The notes under the pieces are model-generated. The model ran no database searches. It was not told the DNA's origin and saw only the letters and a list, made by a program, of their open reading frames with translations. Shown here one piece after another: positions 26,630 through 34,673 of a stretch of DNA of 64,000 bases. Every line of letters begins with the position of its first letter. Within the stretch, counting starts at the first letter, position 1. The stretch is from the NCBI GenBank assembly GCA_963753165.1, contig CAVWBP010000008.1, positions 62,001 to 126,000 of the forward strand, read 5' to 3'. The translations under genes and the position numbers were made by a program. Origin of the DNA: JAKLQR01 sp963753165 (GTDB lineage: Bacteria; Nitrospirota; Thermodesulfovibrionia; Thermodesulfovibrionales; SM23-35).

Positions 26630-27247
26630 ATGGGAATATTCCCAAAAGAAATTAATTTCTTCAATATTTTCAATAAAGTCATGTCAAACAACTCAACTGC
26701 AGCCTCCCTTTTTGTTGCTCTTATGGAAAGCTTTGACAACATAGATACAAGGGCAAAAGAGATATATGAATTAGAGCAGGCTAGTGACGTATTAACGCAT
26801 GAGATAATAAAAAAACTTAATACTTGCTATCTTAATGTCTTAGATAGAGAAGATATAAATGCCCTCGCAATAAATTTAGATGATATCTTAGATCTCATAT
26901 GGGCAGCAACAGACAGACTTAATGTTTTTAAAATAAAAGAGCCCACTGAGGCAGCTCTCCATCTCGCAAAAGGTCTTCAAGAAATTATTGATTTAGTAAG
27001 CAAAGCAGTAAAAAAGCTTGAAGAAAAAAATTATATAACTGTCAAGGAATGTTGTATAGAGATAAACAAGCTTGAAAATAAAATGGACAGGTATTATAAA
27101 TATGCGCTTGAGACATTATTTGATGAAATAAAAGATCCTATCCTCATTATCCAATGGAAAGATATATACGACCATATCGAATATGGAGCTGATAAGTGCG
27201 AAGATGTTGCCGATATATTGGAAACTATAGTTCTTAAAAAAACGTAA
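26630..27247 (+). CDS. DUF47/PhoU-like protein (phosphate transport regulator family)
   Basis: A 205-residue all-helical protein of the DUF47 family (TIGR00153-like), related to PhoU and usually paired with a Pit phosphate transporter. It shows the E/D-rich helices expected: IYELEQASDVLTHEIIKKL, NLDDILDLIWAATDRLNVF and DIYDHIEYGADKCEDVADIL (the E..AD.CEDVAD metal-binding motif). Here no transporter adjoins it. The gene is far more AT-rich than its neighbours, with many AAA, ATA and TTA codons, and follows the transposase element, suggesting horizontal acquisition. Confidence 0.87.
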   Translation: MGIFPKEINFFNIFNKVMSNNSTAASLFVALMESFDNIDTRAKEIYELEQASDVLTHEIIKKLNTCYLNVLDREDINALAINLDDILDLIWAATDRLNVFKIKEPTEAALHLAKGLQEIIDLVSKAVKKLEEKNYITVKECCIEINKLENKMDRYYKYALETLFDEIKDPILIIQWKDIYDHIEYGADKCEDVADILETIVLKKT

Positions 27248-27405
27248 TATGTAAAAGTTAGGATTTGTGTAAAACCCCTGTAAAGCCTTTTATCAAATAC
27301 TTCCTGATCGTTTTTCGTTCCTGTTGTCTCCAAATAAAATATCAAGAATGATACAATGGGGGTGAAAAAGTTGTTTCACGAGGTGCTGGCCGGGAGGAGA
27401 GGGGA

Positions 27406-28170
27406 GTGAAACATAGCGTATCAGAAAATATTTTCATCCTGTTCAGGGGATTTGCACTGCATATTCTGGGTGCGTGCAGGGACCTGATCCCGATCATTCT
27501 TGTAATAGGGGTTTTTCAGCTGGCTGTGCTGCGTCAACCCTTCCCCCAGTTCGTCGATGTATTCATTGGCGTTCTCTTCGTCATCCTGGGATTGGCCCTG
27601 TTCATGCTGGGGCTGGAGATAGGACTTTTCCCAATCGGTGAGGCGATGGCAGAAGCCTTTGCATACAAAGGCAGTGTCTTCTGGCTCCTCCTGTTCGGCT
27701 TCGGGCTTGGGTTCTCTACAACCGTTGCCGAGCCTGCACTCATCGCAGTGACAAAGGAGGCTGCAGTGGTGGCAGCCAACGGGAAATTCATCAGCGCAGA
27801 TCCGTCTGCCATGCAGTCTTATGCCATGGGGCTCCGGCTCACCGTTGCATTCTCTGTGGGGATTGCTATTCTGGTGGGCCTCCTGCGGATTCTCAAGGGC
27901 TGGCCTGTGCATTACCTCATCATCGGCGGCTATGTCGTAGTAACGGTTATGACTTTCTTTGCGCCCCAGGAAATTGTGGGAGTTGCATACGATTCCGGAG
28001 GGGTCACCACCTCAACGGTAACCGTGCCGCTTGTGACGGCCCTGGGCGTAGGACTTGCATCCGCGATCCAAGGACGGAATCCGCTGGTAGACGGCTTTGG
28101 TCTCATTGCGTTTGCTTCCCTGTTGCCGATGGTGTTTGTCATGGCATATGGCATGATAGTGTTTCGATGA
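27406..28170 (+). CDS. DUF1538 membrane protein (first of two)
   Basis: A 254-residue membrane protein with about seven hydrophobic segments. The DUF1538 marks are FGLGFSTTVAEPALIAV, FFAPQEIVGVAYDSGGVTTS and GFGLIAFASLLPM. Function is not established; the paired AEPAL and DSGGVTTSTVTVPLV motifs suggest a transporter with two pseudo-symmetric halves. The GTG start follows GAGGAGAGGGGA. A second DUF1538 gene and a P-II-like gene follow, which suggests that a small nitrogen/energy sensor gates the membrane proteins. Confidence 0.9.
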   Translation: MKHSVSENIFILFRGFALHILGACRDLIPIILVIGVFQLAVLRQPFPQFVDVFIGVLFVILGLALFMLGLEIGLFPIGEAMAEAFAYKGSVFWLLLFGFGLGFSTTVAEPALIAVTKEAAVVAANGKFISADPSAMQSYAMGLRLTVAFSVGIAILVGLLRILKGWPVHYLIIGGYVVVTVMTFFAPQEIVGVAYDSGGVTTSTVTVPLVTALGVGLASAIQGRNPLVDGFGLIAFASLLPMVFVMAYGMIVFR

Positions 28171-28199
28171 CCTCAGCGGGAGAAATGGATAGTTAAACT

Positions 28200-28997
28200 A
28201 TGGAACCTCTTTTTGCATTCGGTCACACACTTATGGCGACGGTGAAAGACGTCATCCCGGTTATGGGTTTGCTGGTGTTTTTCCAGGTTGTGGTATTGCG
28301 AAGGCCGATGCCGAACTGGAAGCGCGCGGCATTTGGCTTCGTCTGCGTTCTCCTTGGGCTCACACTCTTTCTGGACGGACTGGAGACCGCGCTGTTCCCA
28401 ATCGGGAAGATTATGGCGAAACAACTGTCTGCTCCCGGATTTGTTTTCGACTCTCCGGTTGCCCCTGCCGATGCGGGATGGTATGCGTATGCGTGGGTAT
28501 ACTTGTTCGGCGTATTGATCGGATTTGCCACGACGATTGCTGAACCGGCCCTCATCGCGGTGTCTTTCAAGGCCCATGAAGTCTCACGGGGCGGTTTAAG
28601 CCAGTGGGGGTTAAGAATCGCAGTTGCGATCGGCGTCGCTATCGGAATAGGGATCGGCACATTCCGGATTGTGACAGGAACGCCGCTCTACCTATATATT
28701 ATCGCGGGATACGTGATTGTGGTGATTCAGACTGTATTTGCCCCGCGCGAGATAATTCCCCTCGCATACGACTCAGGAGGGGTCACGACTTCAACAGTGA
28801 CAGTGCCTCTGGTTGCTGCGTTAGGACTGGGACTTTCAGAAACAGTTCCCGGACGTGATCCGGCGCTGGACGGATTTGGATTGATTGCTTTTGCAAGTGT
28901 TTTTCCTATAATAACCGTAATGGGGTATGCTCAGATTGCGCACTGGCTTGCGGTGCGCAGTGCGAGAGCGGCCAGGGAGGGACAGCATGAACTTTAA
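28200..28997 (+). CDS. DUF1538 membrane protein (second of two)
   Basis: A 265-residue paralogue of the preceding gene with the same landmarks: IGFATTIAEPALIAVSFKA, FAPREIIPLAYDSGGVTTS, TVTVPLVAALGLGLSE and DGFGLIAFASVFPI. It has about seven hydrophobic segments. It begins 29 bp after the first and its last 11 bases overlap the P-II-like start, so all three are probably one transcript. The two may form a heterodimer. Substrate unknown. Confidence 0.9.
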   Translation: MEPLFAFGHTLMATVKDVIPVMGLLVFFQVVVLRRPMPNWKRAAFGFVCVLLGLTLFLDGLETALFPIGKIMAKQLSAPGFVFDSPVAPADAGWYAYAWVYLFGVLIGFATTIAEPALIAVSFKAHEVSRGGLSQWGLRIAVAIGVAIGIGIGTFRIVTGTPLYLYIIAGYVIVVIQTVFAPREIIPLAYDSGGVTTSTVTVPLVAALGLGLSETVPGRDPALDGFGLIAFASVFPIITVMGYAQIAHWLAVRSARAAREGQHEL

Positions 28998-29331
28998 ATT
29001 GATCGTCGCAATGGTAAAAACCACAGAGACCGACAAAATAGTCGAAGCAGCACAGGCTGCAGGCAGCACTATGGCTACAATTGTCCCTGCCCGTGGCACG
29101 GGGAAACGTGAGGCAAAAACTTTCTTTGGTCTGTCACTGGAAGCCCAGACCGATATAGTCCTCTTCCTCCTGGAGCAGAGCCTTGTGGAACCGGTGCTGA
29201 ATGCCATTTATGAGGCCGGCAGGTTCAAGATGCCGGGAACGGGTATTGCGTTTGTGGTTGACGTTGAAGGCGCCGTAGGCCTCGAAGGTCAGATCGAACG
29301 CTTCAGGAAGGCAGCGGAAAAAGGCAACTAG
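28987..29331 (+). CDS. P-II family (GlnK-like) regulatory protein
   Basis: A 114-residue protein with the P-II ferredoxin-like fold: FKLIVAMVKTTETDKIVEAA, a loop ATIVPARGTGKREAKTFFG in the position of the T-loop, and IYEAGRFKMPGTGIAFVVDV near the C-terminus. The T-loop lacks the canonical uridylylation tyrosine context of GlnB, so it is a divergent P-II, possibly sensing nucleotides directly. GGAGGGA precedes ATG 28987. It overlaps the second DUF1538 gene, implying it regulates those membrane proteins. Confidence 0.85.
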   Translation: MNFKLIVAMVKTTETDKIVEAAQAAGSTMATIVPARGTGKREAKTFFGLSLEAQTDIVLFLLEQSLVEPVLNAIYEAGRFKMPGTGIAFVVDVEGAVGLEGQIERFRKAAEKGN

Positions 29332-29355
29332 TGTTCTGTCTCCGTGATTCAACCC

Positions 29356-29382
29356 TTGAAAACCTTTAGGAACCGCTATAAT
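29356..29382 (+). promoter_or_regulatory. candidate sigma-70-type promoter
   Basis: TTGAAA at 29356-29361 and a perfect TATAAT at 29377-29382 with a 15-bp spacer, 74 bases before the cyclic-nucleotide-binding gene. The spacer is short, so strength is uncertain. Confidence 0.45.
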
Positions 29383-29455
29383 ACTATGCAAAGAGTATCC
29401 TGACCGGAAAATCAGCAAAGACAGATTCTTATTCTAAAAATGAGGTTGATGAATT

Positions 29456-29923
29456 ATGGAAATTGAACAGAAAAAGGCGCTGCTTGAAGAGATCAAGGAA
29501 GAGATGATCTGCTGCTTTCTTGACACCGGAGAAATAGACAAGATCGCTTCCTTCTTTGAAGTCATGCATGTCCCGGCCAATACAGTCATATTCAAAGAAG
29601 GTGATCCCGGTGATTTTGTGGGATTTGTTGTTTCCGGAAAGCTTGAGGTAAAGAAACAGACAGAGTTCAAGGGGAATCAGATAATCGTGGCGTTGCTGAC
29701 TAAAGGCGCTCTTTTCGGAGAACTCTCGATGTTCGATACGCATTACCGTTCTGCTACGGTCGAAGCGGTAGAGGACACAACCCTTGTTCTGCTGAAACAT
29801 GATGCGATGGATGCGCTCCTGCAGCAGTATCCCTCAATCGGGATTAAATTATTGAAAGGGTTCATCCGCATCCTCTCGCTTCGTCTCCGGAAGACAACAG
29901 AGAGGCTTACGACAATATTCTGA
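29456..29923 (+). CDS. cyclic-nucleotide-binding-domain protein without DNA-binding domain
   Basis: A 155-residue protein consisting of one cNMP-binding jelly roll: VPANTVIFKEGDPGDFVGFV, VVSGKLEVKKQ and ALFGELSMFDTHYRSATVEA (phosphate-binding cassette GELSMFDTHYRSAT). No helix-turn-helix follows, so it is not a Crp/Fnr transcription factor; such proteins usually signal to partners. The partner is not evident. Confidence 0.88.
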   Translation: MEIEQKKALLEEIKEEMICCFLDTGEIDKIASFFEVMHVPANTVIFKEGDPGDFVGFVVSGKLEVKKQTEFKGNQIIVALLTKGALFGELSMFDTHYRSATVEAVEDTTLVLLKHDAMDALLQQYPSIGIKLLKGFIRILSLRLRKTTERLTTIF

Positions 29924-30033
29924 TATCCATACGCCGTCAGGAGTCTCATTTGAGTGTATTCTCCGTGACGATATATTGAATGGCACAAGAAAGTGATCCC
30001 GTCTTTTTTAAACACGACTAAGGAGGTGTTTCT

Positions 30034-31491
30034 ATGAAGAAGAGAAGTATCCCTCTTTTTTGTATAGCGCTGAGTCTGCTGGTGTTTATCCTCTCCCAAT
30101 ATCCCCTGGCTTTTGCTGCTCCGGGCGACAAGAAAAATAATGCCCTTTCGAGCGGTCTCGATGACCAGACCAGCGTTGCGGTAACTATCTATAATGTCAA
30201 TCTCGGGCTCGTCAAGGACCAGCGGGATATATCGCTTCCGAAAGGGACGGGCGAATTGAGATTTATGGATGTGGCGTCTCGGATTATCCCGGCAAGCGTC
30301 CAGATAAAATCGCTGGAGGACCCCGGGAGCCTCAGTGTGCTGGAGCAGAATTATGAATATGACCTGCTGAATCCCCAGAAGCTCCTTGATAAATATGTCG
30401 GGAAGGAAGTGAAGCTCTATTCCAGAAATATTTATACCGAACGGGAAGAGCTTGTGACTGCAACACTCCTGTCCAACAACGGCGGTCCGATCTTCCGCAT
30501 CGGTGACGAAATAACCTTCGGACATCCGGGTCGCATCATATTGCCCGGGGTGCCGGAAAATCTCATCTCAAAGCCAACTCTTGTATGGCTCCTTGAAAAT
30601 ACCCTTGCTGCCCAGAAGGTCGAAGCAACATATCTTACGGACGGGATCACCTGGCGGGCCGATTACGTGGTGACATTAAATGAGAAGGACGACAGAGCAG
30701 ACCTTTCAGGATGGGTTACGATTGATAATAAGAGCGGTGCGATATATAAAGACGCCAGACTTAAACTAGTCGCCGGCGATGTGAACCGTGTCAGGGATGA
30801 ATACGAATATAAGGACAAGATGCTCCGTGCAGCCAGGGCAGAGGCGATGCCGGCACCGCAATTTAAGGAAGAGGAATTCTTCGAGTATCATATCTATACG
30901 CTTCAGAGGCCTTCCACGATCAAGGACAACCAGACAAAACAGATCAGTCTCGTAACCGCTGAAAATATTCCGGTGCGGAAAGAACTTGTTTTCTACGGGG
31001 CACGCTCTTATTACTACAGCCGGGATGGAGAACAAATGTCGAACCAGAAGGTTGGGGTGTTTGTCCAGATGGAAAACCGCAAAGAGAACAGCCTCGGCAT
31101 GCCGTTACCGAAAGGGATTGTCAGGGTTTATAAGCATGACAGCGAAGGGAGTCTGCAGTTTGCAGGCGAGGACAGGATCGACCATACACCAAAAGACGAA
31201 AAGATACGGATAAAACTCGGTGACGCTTTCGATGTGGTCGGGAGCAGGAAACAGACAGACTGGAAAAAGCTCGCCTCTGATACCTATGAGGCTGCATTTG
31301 AGATATCTCTCAGGAATCATAAAAAAGAAGACGTGATAGTGAAGGTGATCGAACCGATACCGGGAGACTGGAAGATGATCAGCGCGTCCCATGAATATTC
31401 GAAGAGCGAAGCGTTCACTGCGGAGTTCAATATCCCTGTCCCGAAGGATAAAGAGGTCACCCTTACCTACCGGGTAAGGATGAGGTTTTAA
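30034..31491 (+). CDS. DUF4139 domain secreted protein
   Basis: A 485-residue protein with a signal peptide (LFCIALSLLVFILSQYPLAFA) and a DUF4139 fold: VAVTIYNVNLGLVKDQRDI at the start, then ITWRADYVVTLNEKDDRADL and WVTIDNKSGAIYKDARLKLV. The C-terminal beta region ends DKEVTLTYRVRMRF. Related to the MuiA-type family of unknown function, here periplasmic. AAGGAGGTG precedes the ATG, a strong ribosome site. It ends three bases before the convergent glyQ stop. Confidence 0.86.
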   Translation: MKKRSIPLFCIALSLLVFILSQYPLAFAAPGDKKNNALSSGLDDQTSVAVTIYNVNLGLVKDQRDISLPKGTGELRFMDVASRIIPASVQIKSLEDPGSLSVLEQNYEYDLLNPQKLLDKYVGKEVKLYSRNIYTEREELVTATLLSNNGGPIFRIGDEITFGHPGRIILPGVPENLISKPTLVWLLENTLAAQKVEATYLTDGITWRADYVVTLNEKDDRADLSGWVTIDNKSGAIYKDARLKLVAGDVNRVRDEYEYKDKMLRAARAEAMPAPQFKEEEFFEYHIYTLQRPSTIKDNQTKQISLVTAENIPVRKELVFYGARSYYYSRDGEQMSNQKVGVFVQMENRKENSLGMPLPKGIVRVYKHDSEGSLQFAGEDRIDHTPKDEKIRIKLGDAFDVVGSRKQTDWKKLASDTYEAAFEISLRNHKKEDVIVKVIEPIPGDWKMISASHEYSKSEAFTAEFNIPVPKDKEVTLTYRVRMRF

Positions 31492-31494
31492 ACG

Positions 31495-32370
31495 CTACGG
31501 ATTTTCCCTGAGCAGCGGAAACCCCATCTCTTCACGCTGCTTGTAAGAAGCCCTGGCGCTGAGACGGGCAAGATTCCTTACGCGTCCGATGTATCCGGTC
31601 CGCTCAGTAACGGAGATAGCTCCCCGGGCGTCAAGGAGATTGAAGGTATGGGAACACTTCAGGCAGAACTCATACGACGGGAGTACAAGGCCGAGCTTGT
31701 TCAGCCTTATTGATTCCTTTTCGTATGCATCAAACTGCGTTGCGAGAAGTTCGGTGTCCGCATAATCAAAATTGAATTTCGAGAATTCGACTTCGTCGAT
31801 ATGGTGTATCTCACCGTACCGGATTCCCCTGCACCACTGGAGATTGAAGACATTGTCCACTTCCTGGAGGTACATGGCGATCCGCTCAAGACCATAGGTC
31901 AATTCCAGAGAAACCGGTTTCAGGTCGATCCCGCCGACCTGCTGGAAATAGGTGAACTGCGTGATCTCCATCCCGTCGAGCCACACTTCCCACCCGAGAC
32001 CCCAGGCGCCTAGGGTTGGGGATTCCCAGTCATCTTCTGCAAACCTGATATCGTGTTTAAGGGGGTCGATGCCAAGATATGAGAGGCTTTCGAGATAGAG
32101 TTCCTGGCTTTCCTCAGGGGAAGGTTTGAGGATGACCTGATACTGGTAATAATGCTGAAGCCTGTTCGGATTTTCTCCGTATCTGCCGTCGGTTGGCCTT
32201 CTGGAAGGCTCGACATATGCCGTTTTCCACGGTTCAGGCCCGAGCACCCTGAAAAAGGTTGCAGGATGGAATGTCCCTGCCCCCACCTCGATATCGTACG
32301 GCTGGAGAAGGGTACACCCCTGTTCCGACCAGAACTGATGGAGCTTTAAAATCAAATCCTGAAAATACAT
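31495..32370 (-). CDS. glyQ: glycyl-tRNA synthetase alpha subunit
   Basis: Catalytic subunit of the alpha2beta2 class II GlyRS. The 291-residue protein has YFQDLILKLHQFWSEQGCTL, GAGTFHPATFFRVLGPEPW, YVEPSRRPTDGRYGENPNR and FNLLDARGAISVTERTGYI. Length is usual. The beta subunit gene, normally next, is not in the window: the gene's 3' end meets the convergent DUF4139 gene at three bases. A good promoter lies upstream. Confidence 0.97.
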   Translation of the reverse strand: MYFQDLILKLHQFWSEQGCTLLQPYDIEVGAGTFHPATFFRVLGPEPWKTAYVEPSRRPTDGRYGENPNRLQHYYQYQVILKPSPEESQELYLESLSYLGIDPLKHDIRFAEDDWESPTLGAWGLGWEVWLDGMEITQFTYFQQVGGIDLKPVSLELTYGLERIAMYLQEVDNVFNLQWCRGIRYGEIHHIDEVEFSKFNFDYADTELLATQFDAYEKESIRLNKLGLVLPSYEFCLKCSHTFNLLDARGAISVTERTGYIGRVRNLARLSARASYKQREEMGFPLLRENP

Positions 32371-32392
32371 GCGACCTCCTGGAAAGTAAAGA

Positions 32393-32422
32393 ATCTTAAA
32401 AGAAGGATGAATGTTTTGTCAA
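32393..32422 (-). promoter_or_regulatory. sigma-70-type promoter of glyQ
   Basis: On the minus strand TTGACA (32417-32422) and TAAGAT (32393-32398) are separated by 18 bp, about 22 bases before the glyQ start, which itself has AGGAGG. The -35 is a perfect consensus. Confidence 0.6.
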
Positions 32423-32528
32423 ATACGCCGCAAACGAATAAGCGACGCCGCATTCATCCGGGAATTCATTAGTGCTGTAAGCGAGAATATCCGGCTCCAC
32501 CGGGACAAACGGAATGGTCTTTTTGTGG

Positions 32529-32534
32529 TATAAT
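32529..32534 (+). promoter_or_regulatory. TATAAT box giving a near-leaderless mRNA
   Basis: TATAAT lies nine bases before ATG 32544, with no Shine-Dalgarno between, so transcription would start at or next to the initiation codon. No good -35 is at standard spacing. Confidence 0.35.
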
Positions 32535-32543
32535 TTTTCCATA

Positions 32544-33641
32544 ATGAAAAAGAAAATACTCATGAGAGGGAATGAAGCGATTGCAGAGGCGGCAATTCAG
32601 GCAGGATGCCGCTTCTATGCAGGATATCCGATAACCCCGCAGAACGAAATCCCCGAATACCTGTCATGGAGAATGCCGGAGGTTGAAGGAACCTTTATCC
32701 AGGCCGAGAGTGAACTCGCCGCTATTAATATGGTATATGGCGCATCTGCTGCAGGATCCAGGGCGATGACCTCTTCCAGCAGCCCGGGGATCAGCCTGAA
32801 GCAGGAAACAATTTCCTTCCTTGCAGCTGCGGAACTTCCTGCGGTCATTGTCAATATGCAGAGAGGCGGCCCCGGACTGGGCAATATTTCAGGCAGTCAG
32901 GCAGATTATTTCCAGGCAGTGAAGGGTGGCGGCCACGGGGATTATAAGATGCTTGTCTACGCCCCGTACAGTGTCCAGGAATTATGGGACCTCACCATGC
33001 GTGCCTTCGACAAGGCTGATGAATACCGGAGCCCCGTACTTATCCTCGGTGACGGGGTTATAGGTCAGATGATGGAGCCTTTCTATCCGAATCCATACAG
33101 GAAGCCGGACCTTCCCGCGAAAGACTGGGCGCTTGACGGATGCAAAGGAAGAGCGCCGAGAGTGATCAAGTCTCTCTATATGGGGGAGGGCGAACTTGAG
33201 ATGAGAAATATCGTCCTGCAGACGAAATATAATAAAATGAAGAAGAAAGAGGTAATGGCAGACAGGTATTATCTCGAAGATGCAGAAATTGTGGTGGTTG
33301 CGTTTGGGATTGCTGCGCGGATTGCCCTTTCCTCTGTCCTGAAGCTGCGGAGGGAGGGGATGAAGGTCGGCCTTTTCAGGCCTGTCACCCTTTTTCCTTT
33401 CCCGGCACAGGAACTCTTTGCGATTGCCGGAGAGCACATGCGGTTTCTCACCATAGAAATGAATTCGGGACAGATGGTTGAAGATGTCAGGCTGTCAGTA
33501 AACGGAAAATCGCAGGTATTATTCCATGGAAGACCGGGAGGCTCTCTCCTCACCCCGGAGGAGGTTGAAGAGAAGATTCGGCAGGTATGCTGTAGCCATC
33601 CCCAGCCCGTCAGGGCCGCCTTGAATCGCTGGGACGCATAA
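32544..33641 (+). CDS. 2-oxoacid:acceptor oxidoreductase alpha subunit (KorA/VorB-like)
   Basis: A 365-residue protein of the pyruvate/2-oxoacid ferredoxin oxidoreductase alpha class, which oxidatively decarboxylates 2-oxoacids to acyl-CoA. It has the start MRGNEAIAEAAIQAGCRFYA, GYPITPQNEIPEYLS, ESELAAINMVYGASAAGSRA, TSSSSPGISLKQE and C-terminal VGLFRPVTLFPFP. The start is ATG 32544 (leaderless type, TATAAT nine bases away); an upstream in-frame ATG at 32514 is before the box. The beta (TPP-binding) and gamma subunits are not adjacent; rpsL follows. Substrate cannot be fixed from the sequence. Confidence 0.88.
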   Translation: MKKKILMRGNEAIAEAAIQAGCRFYAGYPITPQNEIPEYLSWRMPEVEGTFIQAESELAAINMVYGASAAGSRAMTSSSSPGISLKQETISFLAAAELPAVIVNMQRGGPGLGNISGSQADYFQAVKGGGHGDYKMLVYAPYSVQELWDLTMRAFDKADEYRSPVLILGDGVIGQMMEPFYPNPYRKPDLPAKDWALDGCKGRAPRVIKSLYMGEGELEMRNIVLQTKYNKMKKKEVMADRYYLEDAEIVVVAFGIAARIALSSVLKLRREGMKVGLFRPVTLFPFPAQELFAIAGEHMRFLTIEMNSGQMVEDVRLSVNGKSQVLFHGRPGGSLLTPEEVEEKIRQVCCSHPQPVRAALNRWDA

Positions 33642-33712
33642 TTTCGATTTCCCCATGGCGCATGCTGTTTTTTCAGGCAGGAAAAAATTCTTGTTTCGAC
33701 CGGACAGACTTC

Positions 33713-33759
33713 TTGACAAAACATTTTTTCTTTGGTAGTATTATCACTTGCTGTATAAT
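33713..33759 (+). promoter_or_regulatory. promoter region of the str/S10 ribosomal operon
   Basis: TTGACA (33713-33718), 17-bp spacer, TAGTAT (33736-33741) forms a good sigma-70-type promoter; a second TATAAT at 33754-33759 preceded by TG could be an alternative -10. rpsL follows at 33799. Confidence 0.65.
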
Positions 33760-33798
33760 CTTTAATCTTTAATATTCATTGTACAATGCGGAGGGAAA

Positions 33799-34170
33799 GT
33801 GCCTACGATAGCGCAATTAGTACGCAACGGAAGAGAAAAGGTAAAGACAAAGACAAAAAGCCCGGCATTACGGAGATGCCCTCAGAAGAGGGGTGTCTGT
33901 GTGAGGGTTTATACCACAACCCCGAAAAAGCCCAATTCGGCCCTTCGTAAGGTCGCCAGGGTCAGGCTGATGACGGGGATAGAAGTTACAGCCTATATCC
34001 CCGGTGTGGGGCACAACCTTCAGGAACATTCGATCGTCATGATACGCGGTGGAAGGGTCAAGGACCTTCCCGGCGTCAGGTATCATATTATAAGAGGCAC
34101 CCTGGATTCCATGGGAGTTGCAGACCGAAGACAGGGGAGATCAAAATACGGCTCGAAAAGGCCAAAATAA
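33799..34170 (+). CDS. rpsL: ribosomal protein uS12
   Basis: Decoding-centre protein of the 30S subunit, 123 residues. KPNSALRKVARVRL and GGRVKDLPGVRYHI, the loops around the A site and streptomycin site, are intact. Starts at GTG with GGAGGG upstream. First gene of the long ribosomal operon; rpsG and fusA follow as in the classical str operon. Confidence 0.99.
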   Translation: MPTIAQLVRNGREKVKTKTKSPALRRCPQKRGVCVRVYTTTPKKPNSALRKVARVRLMTGIEVTAYIPGVGHNLQEHSIVMIRGGRVKDLPGVRYHIIRGTLDSMGVADRRQGRSKYGSKRPK

Positions 34171-34181
34171 GAGAGTGATAC

Positions 34182-34652
34182 ATGCCAAGAAGAAGAGTTG
34201 TTGAAAAAAGAGAAATACTGCCTGATCCGAAATACAATAGTAAGATCGTCAGTAAATTCATCAACGCAATAATGCAAAGCGGGAAGAAATCGACTGCCGA
34301 GAGCATCTGTTACGGTGCGTTTGAAGTGCTTAAGCAAAAGACCGGCAGTGACCCCATAAAAGTGTTCAAGACGGCGCTGGAGAATGCGAAGCCTGTCCTG
34401 GAAGTGAAGCCAAGAAGAGTCGGTGGCGCGACATATCAGGTGCCGGTCGAAATAAGGCCGCACAGACGCGCGGCGCTCGCCTTCAGATGGCTTATGAAAT
34501 ATTCCCGCGCCAGAGGTGAAAAGACCATGCATGAGAAGCTGGCAGGAGAGTTGCTGGATGCATTTAACAACACCGGGACTTCGATCAAAAAGAAAGAAGA
34601 TACCCATAAAATGGCTGAAGCGAATAAGGCTTTTGCACATTATAGATGGTAG
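34182..34652 (+). CDS. rpsG: ribosomal protein uS7
   Basis: 30S head assembly protein, 156 residues. It begins RRRVVEKREILPDPKYNS and has GGATYQVPVEIRPHRR. Standard length without the C-terminal extension of some strains. Lies 11 bp after rpsL and 21 bp before fusA. Confidence 0.99.
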   Translation: MPRRRVVEKREILPDPKYNSKIVSKFINAIMQSGKKSTAESICYGAFEVLKQKTGSDPIKVFKTALENAKPVLEVKPRRVGGATYQVPVEIRPHRRAALAFRWLMKYSRARGEKTMHEKLAGELLDAFNNTGTSIKKKEDTHKMAEANKAFAHYRW

Positions 34653-34673
34653 GAAGAATAGAGGAGAAAAGAT

